NCBI GenBank assembly: GCA_015179125.1
Contig: WHVA01000291.1
Location: forward strand, 62,001-126,000
DNA from: Gautieria morchelliformis
Lineage: Eukaryota > Basidiomycota > Agaricomycetes > Gomphales > Gomphaceae
Direction of reading: 5' to 3'
DNA: 64,000 bases
Position 1 is the first letter of the stretch. Every line of letters begins with the position of its first letter. Below are positions 1-10,359 of the stretch, one piece after another. A program made the position numbers and the translations under genes. The notes below the pieces were generated by a model. That model searched no databases. It was given only the letters and a program-made list of their open reading frames with translations, and had not been told where the DNA came from.

Positions 1-769
1 GTATCTGAATCTAAACCCGGAGAGGGGGGAGTGGGGGGTCACCGGTCAGCTCTTAGATGTCATAGTAGATACTAGTAGCAAAAGAAACCGGCGTGAGAGA
101 TAACCCAGAACTTGAACTTAGCTATCTATCGATATCCCAGGCCGAATTGACATTAATATTGTAGGCTTTGTTGGCCCTTGTCCACTGCAGAATAATTATG
201 GGACCACTACCCCTAGCTGCTGGCTTTAAAAACAACTCCTATAGTCGGTACAGAACCCTTTTCACTGCGGCTGTCTCACCTACCCGCGACCAGTCACTAA
301 CCCGCGCCTTAAATTTGGCACCTCCGGTAACAAACAAACATACAACACCTTGCATTCTCCCACATCATATCACATACCCTTTGGCCGCCCGCCTCTCCTT
401 CCTATGTTCTGCGTGCCTCGTTCCGCAGAGAATCCTAACGTGGGGCCAAGCTGCGTTGACTGGCACCCTTCGATCGGTGGCTCACGAGTTTCCTTCACTC
501 TTCCTCACCTCCACTCAGTCCTCGTTGCCTCAGCACAACCCAGATTGACCAAACCAAGAAGTCATACATGTTAGCCGTGAACGAGGCAAGAAGGCTGGCC
601 CTTCGACGTTCGACATGTATGGCCCTCGATTGGGTCGACCCAGCATTGGTGTGTCTCATGCTAAGTTGACACACAATCCCCACTGATTCTCGCACAGTCA
701 ATCCTGCCCCATATCGGGCCCCTCCAACAAGACTACTGTCGTAGTTTTATACCTTCTCCGTGTCCCTTC
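1..769. other. No gene recognised
   Basis: I see no convincing gene here. Short open frames exist on both strands, but none begins with a credible ATG context, resembles a known family or continues across recognisable splice sites. A G-rich stretch lies near 18-40. This may hold upstream exons of the weak plus-strand candidate that follows. Confidence 0.4.
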
Positions 770-1196
770 TTGGCTCCGCACATTCTCGTATCCGAACCCC
801 TGGTTCCTGATGTGTATCCTGCCATCGCATGGACAAGCATCCTGGAATGTCAAGACCATGATTATGGGAATCGCCTGATTGTAGCTGACGCACCATCTCT
901 GGGCAGTCCCCTTCCTCTAGTGTTTAATCATGCGCCACAGGCGACTTTGGAGCTTGCAGATGAGGTCCCCGGCGGAACATGTTCGGGTTCTCCAGCTTCG
1001 GACGTTCCAACACTGGAATGCGACTCTGACGATGAATCAGGTAGTGGATTTAGCGAGTGCCCGATGGGTGAGGATAGGCCTCGTGACCGGGACTCAGTAC
1101 TGCCAGCAGAAAAGACCTACCCTCAAAATCCCTAGGTCGGCATTCTGGATCGACGAAGACAACGACGACTTGCCTGAGCTCCCTGCAGACTGGTAG
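770..1196 (+). CDS. Possible 3' exon(s) of an unrecognised gene
   Basis: An open frame runs to about 1135. It is acidic near its end (LECDSDDESGSG) and is overlapped by another frame ending in an acidic, Trp-terminated tail (WIDEDNDDLPELPADW) at 1196. Acidic C-terminal tails of this sort are common at the ends of fungal proteins, so these may be two exons of one gene. There is no in-frame ATG at the left edge (the open frame begins with TTG) and I could not find an intron of suitable length linking the frames. The family is not recognised. Chance open frames are a real alternative. Confidence 0.25.
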
Positions 1197-1762
1197 CTGG
1201 CTGGGGCTTGAATCATTTACTCCTATGAATGCGTCTCGGTGGACGGACGATGTCTTCGTCGAAGGCACTGCTCAGGTGGTATCAGGATCTCGTCAGGGCT
1301 CTGAGCACGGAGTACTCTGGTAGAAAAGGTCAGCACCGCTTGGGTCCTATAAGCCAGTATAAAAGTTTCCAAATGTTAGCAGCTACCTCCACATAAAACA
1401 TTGCAGCTAAGTCCTGCCTGTGTAAGTTGGCTACCACGACTACGGTAGCGTCCCTGCCGTCAAAAAGGAGGACGAACATGTTTTCGATCTGTGAATATGA
1501 AGGGGCTGATTGCCTGCCTAAGATCTCAGGCTCATAAGTACTGTAAGCCTATCCAAATCACCCAACACGAAAATCTCGGAATCAGGGATCTACACCGTGA
1601 ATTGATACAATATTGCAGTAGATATATGAGTACATTCCAAACAGGCTCTCACTTCCAGATTCCAACCTACAAGTCCAATCGTGACCGCGCAACCGCAAAA
1701 TCACCCCTGCGAGCTTGAAACTTTTGCCGGCGTGCAGTCACATCGACTCCATAAATAGTTCG
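1197..1762. other. Intergenic, nothing recognised
   Basis: No supported gene, RNA or repeat. It would be the 3' flank of both the weak plus-strand candidate on the left and the minus-strand proline-rich frame on the right. Confidence 0.4.
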
Positions 1763-2461
1763 TCACCAGTCGCATTTCCACACTCTTGGCCTGCCTTTTG
1801 GCCCAAGGGGGAACGTGTACTCGCGCAGCTTCCTCAGCCTTATCCCGCGGCCGGTGCCCTCTCCCTGTACGGCGTCTCCGCTCGTACCCTCGTCAGCTCC
1901 TCTCCCCTCAGCACCTCTCCCCTCCAAAGCTCGTCTCGACTCGCTGCGGTCCCTTGCAGAGACCCGCAGCATCCTGCTGGACCCCGCACCCAAATCGGGC
2001 TGCGGGTCCATAGAGGTAAGAATTTGTGGGTTTTTGTGAGGGCAGCTGCCCCCGCGAGATAGGCGGCGGCCAGGGAGCTCTTCGCTCTTGAACCTTGCCT
2101 TTGCCTTGCCCTTTCGGCGACGGTCGCGGTCAGCTTGAGAAGCGAATGGTGGTGACGATGCTCGGTCGCCTTGTAGGGATGAGGGCGTGGGCGTGGGGGG
2201 TGGCGGCGGCGGCGGAAGCACGGGGATGTGGAGCGGCGGCGGCAGGAATTGGTACGCGGGGAAGTGCGGCAGGAATTGGTACGCGGGGAAGGGCTGCAGG
2301 AGCGCGGGGTGCAAGAGGGGGATTGGTGCCGCCAGGGTAACTGGCCCCAAGCCTAGAGGGGCGAGGCGTATGGGTTGGGTGAATAGCCGGCGGTCCTCCT
2401 CCAAGTCGAAAGGGTGTAAGAGTCCAAGGGTATGTAACGAGGGCAACTGAACATTTTCCAT
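1763..2461 (-). CDS. Proline-rich hypothetical protein (232 aa)
   Basis: This minus-strand frame starts at an ATG (MENVQLPSLHTLGLL) and is open for 232 codons. Residues about 45-95 are strongly proline-rich, with a run of about seven prolines and two copies of a PAYQFLP motif. The middle is basic (DRRRKGKAKARFK) and the end is Arg/Gly-rich (GRPRVWKCDW). A TATA-like box lies about 60 nt upstream of the ATG. The composition suggests a disordered nuclear or regulatory protein, but I recognise no domain. The basic end could be the edge of a DNA-binding domain continued in another exon; that is speculation. GC-rich DNA favours chance open frames, which limits confidence. Confidence 0.4.
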   Translation of the reverse strand: MENVQLPSLHTLGLLHPFDLEEDRRLFTQPIRLAPLGLGPVTLAAPIPLLHPALLQPFPAYQFLPHFPAYQFLPPPLHIPVLPPPPPPPTPTPSSLQGDRASSPPFASQADRDRRRKGKAKARFKSEELPGRRLSRGGSCPHKNPQILTSMDPQPDLGAGSSRMLRVSARDRSESRRALEGRGAEGRGADEGTSGDAVQGEGTGRGIRLRKLREYTFPLGPKGRPRVWKCDW

Positions 2462-2522
2462 TGTGATGGATGGTAAAGATGAACGATGGCGGTTTGAGGG
2501 TACACGAATTAGGACAGGTCTA

Positions 2523-2530
2523 CTTTATAT
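2523..2530 (-). promoter_or_regulatory. TATA-like box for the minus-strand proline-rich frame
   Basis: Read on the minus strand this is ATATAAAG, about 62 nt upstream of the ATG at 2461. The distance suits a TATA box with a short 5' leader. It is a sequence match only. Confidence 0.35.
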
Positions 2531-3204
2531 GTAGGATTTGAACAATGATTGTCACGTGTCGCCTTCCCTTTGTGCGAACATAATAGCTCAATTCAAGGTT
2601 TCTTTGAGAAGACCATGAACACATGTATTGTTGTAATACCTAATTCTTATCGATGCTCTTTTACAGCATGCCGAAGCACGGTTCGGGTATATAAGTTTGC
2701 GAGGCCGAACGCACCAGGGCTGACTAACCGGACGGATCATTAGCCAAGTAAGCTGCGGTGACAGGTCCTTTCACCGCTACTGCCCCCTCCAAGCAATATC
2801 TTGGAGGAGCCCGCCACTCCCTTTTCCGTTTAGCGTGTTTGTGTGGCGGAGTTTCCCCCGCTCGATACCTTCCTCAAGGGATACCGGGGTTCACGTGACG
2901 TCGGGCCTGCATTGCCACCCACATCTCGCCGCGTTGCGAAGTGCGTGATCCCCCAAGCTCACGGCAAGATTTAAGTTCACGTACATAGAGCTTGCCTAGT
3001 AGTCCTAGCGGACTCAGTCTCTTAGTCAGTCCTACGCAGATCCATAAGATAAAAACATCATATCGCAGTCGGTTCCGGCCCAAAAGACGGCTTAAGTTGG
3101 TTTCAAGGTCCCGCGTCCCGTCCTCATCCCGTCCCGATGCCAGCCCCTTCCCATCCCCATCCCCGTCCTGGCTTTAGACTCGCCCTGTGGGTGAGGTATT
3201 TACC
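2531..3204. other. Intergenic, with a C-rich low-complexity run
   Basis: No gene supported. Bases about 3105-3175 are a CCCGTCC/CCCATCC low-complexity stretch. The segment ends where copy 1 of the segmental duplication begins. It shows no likeness to the USP 5' half that precedes the same point in copy 2, so 3204/3205 is a rearrangement breakpoint. Confidence 0.5.
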
Positions 3205-5095
3205 GTAACCATGGTGCGCAAAGCGTGTAATATGAAGGGGATAGCGAAGGTATGGTGGCAGACGATCCAGTGCCATTGACCCTCTGACCTGTTTTGCTCA
3301 GGATGCTATGAGGTTCATTTGTACTGATACCAACTGCTATTTCGACCCAGAAATGTCTACCCAGGATATTTGCCGCTCTTGTGTGAGAGATATCTTCGTG
3401 GGTACGTCAAGGTATTGCGATTCACTTTCGACTGAATCCGATTGTTTTGCTAGAGAAGCGGTATGCATTGGATCATTCTAGTTATGTTATGCGGTTCGAT
3501 GAGATCTGTGAATCCGATAACACTATCGAAGGTGCATGGGTCTCCAAAGTATGGCTAAAAGGTAATCTCCTATTCGACTCTACTATCAGTTTGTAACGTT
3601 CTAAAGAGCTCCATAGATTGGCGGCAAGACAAGCCAAAGATGCATAAAGCAGAGGAAATGGACCCCGCTCCAGATGCGCCGGCGTACGCCGATCATGTTC
3701 CGGCCACTTATCTCCAACCCTTGTTCCCAACCCGGAGTCCCATAATTTCAAACATTGATCACCCTCGTGTATCATGCTCGGCGTGCAACAAAGAAGTGTT
3801 ATTGTCAAAAGAAACGAGGCAGGAACTTGAGCAACAGGTCGATCGCGAAAAGGCAAGTTGATAAATATGTAGATGGCGAGCCATCTGACAATTTCCATCG
3901 ACATTAGGAGAGACTCAGAAGCATCACTTCTGCCGTTGAATTGGACATGGACCCAGATGTCGTTCCTGGAGTTAGCCAAGTTATCGTCCCTGCGGAATTC
4001 TTACGTCAATGGCGTGCATGGATCAGTCGTCCACAAGAGAACGCTCGTCCCGGCACTATCGACAATACTTGGCTTATTTGCCAACATAAACGTTTAATTA
4101 TTGATCCTAGCGTGCCTCAAGACCTCAGGAAGTTGCTCTCACTTGTTTCGCTTGCTGATTGGGAAATACTCCAAGACTTGTAAGTTTTACATTACGCTCA
4201 TATACAGACCTTACAAGGCAGGCGTCTAGATATGTCGGGGGTCCATTGATACGTGTGACAGGTCTTGCATGCCCGAGTCAAGAATCCGAGGCTACTTCAG
4301 CTGTGACTCACGACTTTGAAGCTTGTGAAGAATGTCGGAGTGAAAGGCACGTCATATTTACTTTTTCAATCACCCCATGGCAAATTTCTGTGGTAGGTTA
4401 AGCAACTTTGAAACCGCAACCATTATGGTGCGGATGCTTGGTGGGGAGTTAGACCCCACTGAGGAAGGTGCCCTGAAGGACGAGGTTGATTCCCTATCGC
4501 GTCGCGGAAGCAAATTACTGTAATGGCACATCTGAACACCATACCAGCCAGTCACATACGCCTGGCAAGCCCTTGCGGACATCCAGTAGACTTCGAAAAT
4601 CCAAGCAGAGAGCTGACCGAAAGTATGTTACAATTCGGAAGTCCTCGACGGTCAAGGATATCAAGATAGAGGTAAGGATTATCAGCGCTGTAGCGTGTAG
4701 CATCAAAGTTGAGCTCAAACCCTTAGTTTGAGGAGTTTAATATACCACCCATCTACCCACGATTGTATTTCAAGAACCAGGAGCTCTCCAATAATCTATA
4801 TACGGTGGCCTCTTTTGGCATCCTAGCCAATGATGCCCTCGAATTGTGCGAGGAAAAGGAGAACGACGACGTAATAACTTCGGACGGGGAACAATGTAGT
4901 CGGAAGAAGGTCGGGCTTTCGGAGGACTATATTAAGCGGGATCTAGCTCCAAAGCCCTCCAGTGAAGCCGATCTCCTCTCCAGAAGTGACGCCCAACCCG
5001 AACCATTGTCCAGTATGTACCTTCTTCATCAATCCGGACGACCTAACCATCTGTTCCATGTACAATGTGGCTCCAAGACCAAAGTCGAAGGCTAA
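3205..5095 (+). pseudogene. USP48-like ubiquitin hydrolase, 3' half only
   Basis: Exon-like blocks correspond to the part of a USP48-type deubiquitinase downstream of the catalytic core. They include DUSP-like segments (near 3455-3560 and 3915-4180, with WLICQHKRL), a ubiquitin-like domain (KYVTIRKSSTVKDIKIE near 4620, continued by LYFKNQELSNN at 4765) and a final RanBP2-like zinc finger (HCPVCTFFINPDDLTICSM near 5000). The peptidase core with its Cys and His boxes is absent, because homology to copy 2 begins at 3205 inside the gene. With no start or catalytic domain it is a truncated duplicate. Some blocks read open for longer here than in copy 2, including the CRSCVRDIFV block that is shifted there. 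Confidence 0.85.
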
Positions 5096-5418
5096 GGCAG
5101 TCTACTTCAAATCGGACGTACTGTTATCACTGTTATCACTGTCTATTTGTTTTTTACGTCAGTTTCTATCTCGCTGTCAGTGTTCCACATAATGTTTGTA
5201 CTTTTTACTAGTATATCACCGTAACCATAATTCCAAGAAAAAACAAAATCGAACGAAAAGGAAGAAAGATGAAACGTGGTCCATGAAGGTACAGAAGGTG
5301 ATCGTGACTTCTAGAGGAGCAGCAGCAAGCGAACCAATGATACAGAGCATCCATGACATGATGCGCAAGGCAACACAAGAACCAAGAAGAACAACATTAA
5401 CCCGGAAAGGAAGGAGGC

Positions 5419-8166
5419 TCACGGATACATGGGGCCCATCATAGGATAGTCGGAAAGAATGTCCAATTCGGCCGGGAACGAGGTGGGCCCGTCTAATGCG
5501 GCTGATGAGGTAGGTACATGCCGCACCACATCAGGAGCCAACGGGTATTGAGAGGGGTCGGGAATACATGGCGTCACCGGCTGCGTGTTTCGCTGGATGA
5601 TGGTTTCCGCTGTAAGCATAACGTCGATCGGCGAAGTCAACGTGTCTGTTTGTTCCACGGCCTGTGCAACCGCCGTTTTAGTTGCGCTTGAGACCTCGTG
5701 CATGGTAACTTCCTGCACCCCAGAATTGTACTCGGCAGGGATGCCGGTCGCCATCTGTATAACCGCAGAATGATCAGCGGCGACCTTGTGCAAGGCCCAG
5801 AGCACAACGTCCGTCCCGGCACGAGCAAGAGCATCAGAGGCGTTTGTAGGTTGTTCGGAGGCCGCATGGGACGGTGCTGACAGCGCGTCATTGATGGCGT
5901 GCGCGGTCACCGTGAGGACCTGCTCCTGTCTCGTGAGGAATGTCTGGAGCTGAATTTGCTGCTCCGGATCTGGGTTTGGGGCGGCTTGGACAGAGTGCGC
6001 CTCGATTAATACCGCTTTTATAGCCCTACAAAGTGGACGCGTGAGCTACAGGAAAAGCATTGTAGAGACATGTGTACTCTGTGACGACGGTCAGGGCCTC
6101 CTGGTACGGTTCTGGAGTTGCTTGAGAAGTAGGTTTTGGGACGTGTCTTCTGACACAAAACTATGTCAGCCGAGCTATCATATGGTACGCCCTACGGACC
6201 TTGTTAAGTGATTTGAGGTCGTCTGAGGGACCACAGGGTCACTAACCCCCCTGCGGTCACCAACGAGTGACGGGCGTCGAGTCCCCATGTACGCACTGGG
6301 ATCGTCACGGGAGAGAGGCGCCACAAAGAGGAAGTATTTTTGAGAAAGGGCAACCTCTTTTCCCTCCTGCATGAACTAAAGACGGTTAGTAGAGACGGAC
6401 CAGGATATGGTACAATATGCTCACCCATCCCTCCACCACGATCTCCGTACTCAACGTGTCCGAGCTAGGAGTCCCAGATAAAACATCTTCGTTCCAGGCC
6501 AACCATGGGGCTAAGGAAGGACTACTGAATTTAACTTCAAGGTTACTTCTCGAAGCTTGAGGGTCCCATACGCGGGGGCGGAACTGCCACTTTAGCCCGA
6601 CGTATGCAACGCCAGGGAAGGAACCTGCTATCTTGCGCCTGAATGGACGGAAGAGCCAACCACCCTCAGGCGCCTTTTTCGCGTCGATGTTCCAAATGCG
6701 ATTGCCATTCGACTTGGCCCTATTACCATCTTCGTTGAAGCGGGAGATGTAGGGATTCGTCCACAGGTAGTGTCGGACCTGAATGATGGCGTGAGAATAC
6801 TGCACATAAGATGACGCCTAGCTACGGACCTTTTTCATTGGTATGACGTCCTCAGAAAGACCCTGCCTCGCCAACTATAGTGACGACTTAGTACCACTTG
6901 AATGTCAGGATACTTGCCAGGATACGTGCCTGCTCCGAGAACCCGTTTGTAAACGCTTGGATACGAAACTTAAAAGGCCGAAAGTCAGGCGACTTGTCAA
7001 GGCGCTGCATCTTCTTGGCCATAAGGAGTTGATGAATAGGTTCGCCTTTGCTATCCGCCGCATCAACTCCAGTGCCGAAAAATCAATATGAGGCACACGT
7101 CATCCCACAGCAGAGTCAACTCACGATCCGAGCAGGTCATACTCAAAAATTGAAAAAAAAAGCGGTCGACCTCTGTCTTGAGTTCCGGCGGTATCTCATT
7201 GTACGGGTGGTGTATGGTATATCCGTCCCCTCGTACGCCACCATGGATTCTTCCTGGGGGGTTTTCGCGGTCCGATTCCAAGTCGGGAGAAGAGGATTCT
7301 GCGATGCTAACAGACGTTGACGGGCGCGACGGGTCGATGGTATCCTCTATGCTAGCAGCAGCCACGTTGGACGTAGAAGCGTTGTGGGCAAAGAGATAAG
7401 CGCCAGAATACGATGCACTTCGACTCGGCCGCGCGGGTGGTGGGAGAGGTGGGTGACTTGCTGGATGCGTGTGCTGGGGTGGATGGTACGAGGCAGAATG
7501 GGGCCAGGAATCAGGGGGGCCAGGACCGCGGAAGCGCGGCGCCTGCGCATGAACTACCGCAACCGGTGGGATGATTCCCTGAAGCGGGCCTGTCATAGAT
7601 GGATCATTCCAGCCCGTTGGCGGGGGGGCATTTCCATTAGCGACTGTTGATGCTTTGGGCGTACTGAGGCCAAGAGGGGAGTGGACGGATGGTGCGTGGT
7701 GTGTTGAATGCGAATGTGAATGCGAGTGCTGTTGGGGATGAGGATGCGGCGGCATGTGTGGTTGATGTTGCTGTTTCTGCAGAAGCGCATGTTGGTGAGC
7801 AATCGCAGGGTTGCTCCCATTACCTCCAGCCGAAGACTCTGAGCGGGACGATGATGGCGTAGAGAACGTAGTGGACAGCGACATCGGTTCGAGGGGGGGA
7901 GCCATGTGTTGCGGCCGTGCCTGATGCGCGGCAAGGGTGTGATTACCAGGTGGGAACGTCTGAGAATGAAGAAGGGGCGGTGGAATGGACATTTGGGACA
8001 GGACTGAGGGGGGTATCGGGGGTGCCGAAAGGGGGGCAGACGGGGGTCCAGACAATAAGCTCGTCACTTTTGAGGCCGGAGAGCCGGAACTGGAACCTGA
8101 ACTGAGAGCTGTGGGGATAGACTCGTCCTTGGGCTCAAGCTTGAGGGGTTTTAATATACGGTCACC
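5419..8166 (-). CDS. His/Pro-rich conserved basidiomycete protein, copy 1
   Basis: A minus-strand gene of at least four exons. The first visible exon (about 8166-7150) is low-complexity: Ser/Pro-rich, then a PHPHPQQHSHSHSHSTHH run, then HP and PPPARPSRS stretches. A donor GTATGA ends it. The next exon encodes AKKMQRLDKSPDFRPFKF. Another, near 6800-6390, carries YISRFNEDGNRAKSNGN and FRPFRRKIAGSFPGVAYVG. The last ends at 5419. The domain exons look like a conserved agaricomycete protein I have met but cannot name. Composition suggests a nuclear regulator; that is inference. The start is unresolved: the open frame has no nearby in-frame ATG, and CTGCCCAG at 8167 looks like a splice acceptor, so a first exon probably lies in the upstream tandem repeats. 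A near-twin lies at 21169-23907. Confidence 0.75.
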
Positions 8167-8253
8167 CTGGGCAGAAGCGCACTTGGCATTTGGAATAACA
8201 AATGTAGACACCAGCTCAAGGTGTAATTTTGAGAGAAGCCAGATCGCTCGTAG

Positions 8254-9255
8254 ACGTCGCGGGAGTGAATGTGCACGTTCCCAGGAAGCATCGGAGCACG
8301 ATTTTGAGACCTGATTTGGGGCAGGCGTGATCAGGAGACATTCCGATGGACCGGGTGACCTGACGCCTTGAGGTACATTCTCCCAGCATTCTGAGATGAG
8401 GCCTTTGTTGGCGACGTGGATATATGGTGCACCGAGCCAGTCTGCAAGACACGCGACGGTGGGCGTGCATACTCACCAAGGCTGGAAATATTTTAAAGGA
8501 GGAGGAGAGGAGGAGAGCGCATACGGGTGTGTATGGCGAAGACGCTGCTGAAGAGAAGCCACCGAATTGCATAAACGTTACACTTGAGCGACCCTGACCG
8601 CTTGTAATCGCGAGAAGAAGCCAGAGCGCTGGCAGACGTCGCGGCAGGTGAATGTGCACGTTCCCAGGAAGCATCGGAGAACGATTTTGAGATGTGATTT
8701 AGCCCAGGCGTGACCAGGAGACATTCCGATGGACCGGGTGTCCTGACGCCTCGAGGTGCATTCCCCCAGACATTCTGAGATGAGGCCAAGAAGTGGATAT
8801 ATGGTCCTCCGATCCAGGCTGCCTGCCAGACACGCGACGGTGGATATGCATAACCCCCAAGGCTGGGAATTATTTAAAGGAAGGCGAAGAGCAGGAGAGG
8901 GAGTGGGGTGTGTATGGAGAAACTCGCCGCTGAAGCAAAGTCGCCGAATTGCATAAGCATTACACCTGAGCGGCCCTGACGTGGCTTGTGATTTGGAGAG
9001 AAGTCAGAGCGGTGGCAGATGTCGCGTAGGTGAATGTGCACGTTCATGAAGCATCGGAGCACGATTTTGAGACCTGATTTGGGTTAGGCGTGGTCAGGAG
9101 ATATTCCGATGGACCGGGCGTCCTGACGCCTTGAGGCACGTTCCCCCCAGACATTCTGAGATAAGACTTTGTTGAAGAAAGCGAGTCGCAAGCGAATACC
9201 ACACTCCGGACACGGTAGAACGGTGCTCCGATCCAGCCCGCAAGACGCGTGACGG
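8254..9255. repeat. About 380-bp tandem repeat, 2.6 units (copy 1)
   Basis: Units begin at ACGTCGC or ATGTCGC at 8254, 8636 and 9019, giving lengths of 382 and 383 bp and a partial third unit of about 235 bp. Each carries GTGCACGTTCC, ATTCCGATGGACCGGG and AGACACGCGACGGTGG-like blocks. The array sits directly upstream of the minus-strand His/Pro-rich gene, so it probably contains that gene's promoter and possibly a first exon. Long minus-strand open stretches recur in the units, but I do not think they are protein genes. Confidence 0.88.
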
Positions 9256-9518
9256 ATAGCGACGTCAGCCTTTCGACGTCAGCCTTCAGAAACAAAGTGG
9301 CACTAGCGAGTAAAGCGCTCATGCCAAAGATGGCACGAACACACAGCACAACAATGGCTCAGACTCTGTCCGTCGTCTCCGGGACAGAGTCACGGTCAGG
9401 TCACAGACACCACCAATCGCGAATCCTTCCACGTCGATTCGCAAAGAAATCCGCCATCCATAGACTCCCTTCAAGTACGGGTATGGACTTTACCGTCGTC
9501 GAAAACTTGAACCCACAG

Positions 9519-9729
9519 CCTCTAGAGAAGGTAACCTACTGCTATCTCCGGAGACTTCTCACAAGACTAACAGCAGTCCCTTTCAGTCTCTTGCGAAGTC
9601 TCCGGATACGGTAGACAGCTTGCCCTCTCTAGAGGTTGTCAAGTAGTTCACTATTTCCAAGGAAATAGTACCAGTGTTGATCTCACCCTGATCGCAATAT
9701 CGCTCGAGGACTTGATCTCGAGATCAAGT
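9519..9729. other. Cluster of palindromes and a large imperfect hairpin (copy 1)
   Basis: Bases 9519-9635 form an imperfect hairpin with arms CCTCTAGAG/CTCTAGAGG outside and TCTCCGGAGACTTC/GAAGTCTCCGGA inside. Downstream are a 9-bp inverted repeat with a 2-nt loop (ACTATTTCC-AA-GGAAATAGT, 9650-9669) and a perfect 20-bp palindrome ACTTGATCTCGAGATCAAGT (9710-9729). All three are kept in copy 2. They could fold as RNA or mark an old small mobile element; function unknown. Confidence 0.75.
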
Positions 9730-10004
9730 TATCGGGGGAAGACCTGGGTGTAAAACAGTGCTCACCGCCTTCCGCCAGAGAAAGAGAAAGACAGTGAACA
9801 GGCATATTTCTCATACCGTTTCTAGCAGTGTTTGAAAACCTCATGATATGTTGCACGCCAGCTTGATATCCATGCCTGGAGGAACGCCTATGTTATCGTC
9901 CCGAACATATATTCGACCACATCAGGAGCGGCATTCCAACCTGCAATCCAGAAATTCACTGGGTATGTGGAACATACCTTACTTTACTGAGACGAGTGTT
10001 TCGT

Positions 10005-10359
10005 ACTGAAGACGTTTGAACAGCAGTTGACCTGAGGCACTTCAGTCCAGGTCATTCATTACTCCCGTATCTACTGGTCAACCAAGCCGCCATGATGATC
10101 AGTCGACAAGTACGTCAATATAGTTTCACCTGTTGTTCACCGAGTATCTGAACACTGGATAGACGACTGCTCGTGAGACAGCCGGGTATGATCTCGGGAG
10201 AGTCTGCAATGTACTCAAGACATTTGAACAGCGGTTGACCTGCGGGATATGATCAGTCGACAAGTATGTACATTGAGTTTCACCTGCTGCCGAGTATCTG
10301 ACCACACAATAGATGGCTGCTCGTGAGACAGCCGGCCATTATCTCGGGAGAGTGCAATG
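10005..10359. repeat. Two-unit tandem repeat (about 207 and 148 bp)
   Basis: Both units share the blocks TTTGAACAGC-GTTGACCTG, GATCAGTCGACAAGTA, CCGAGTATCTGA and GCTCGTGAGACAGCCGG, then end in TCTCGGGAGAGT. The second unit is shorter by an internal gap of about 55 bp. The same pair is present in copy 2 at about 25655-26010. No coding potential seen. Confidence 0.75.

Noticed and set aside
168-548. 126-codon plus-strand open frame
   Set aside because: It starts at a non-ATG codon, shows no family likeness and has no splice support; likely chance.
8216-9349. Minus-strand open frames of about 100-150 codons in the 380-bp tandem repeats
   Set aside because: They recur only because the DNA repeats, and unit lengths of 382 and 383 bp do not keep a frame through the array.
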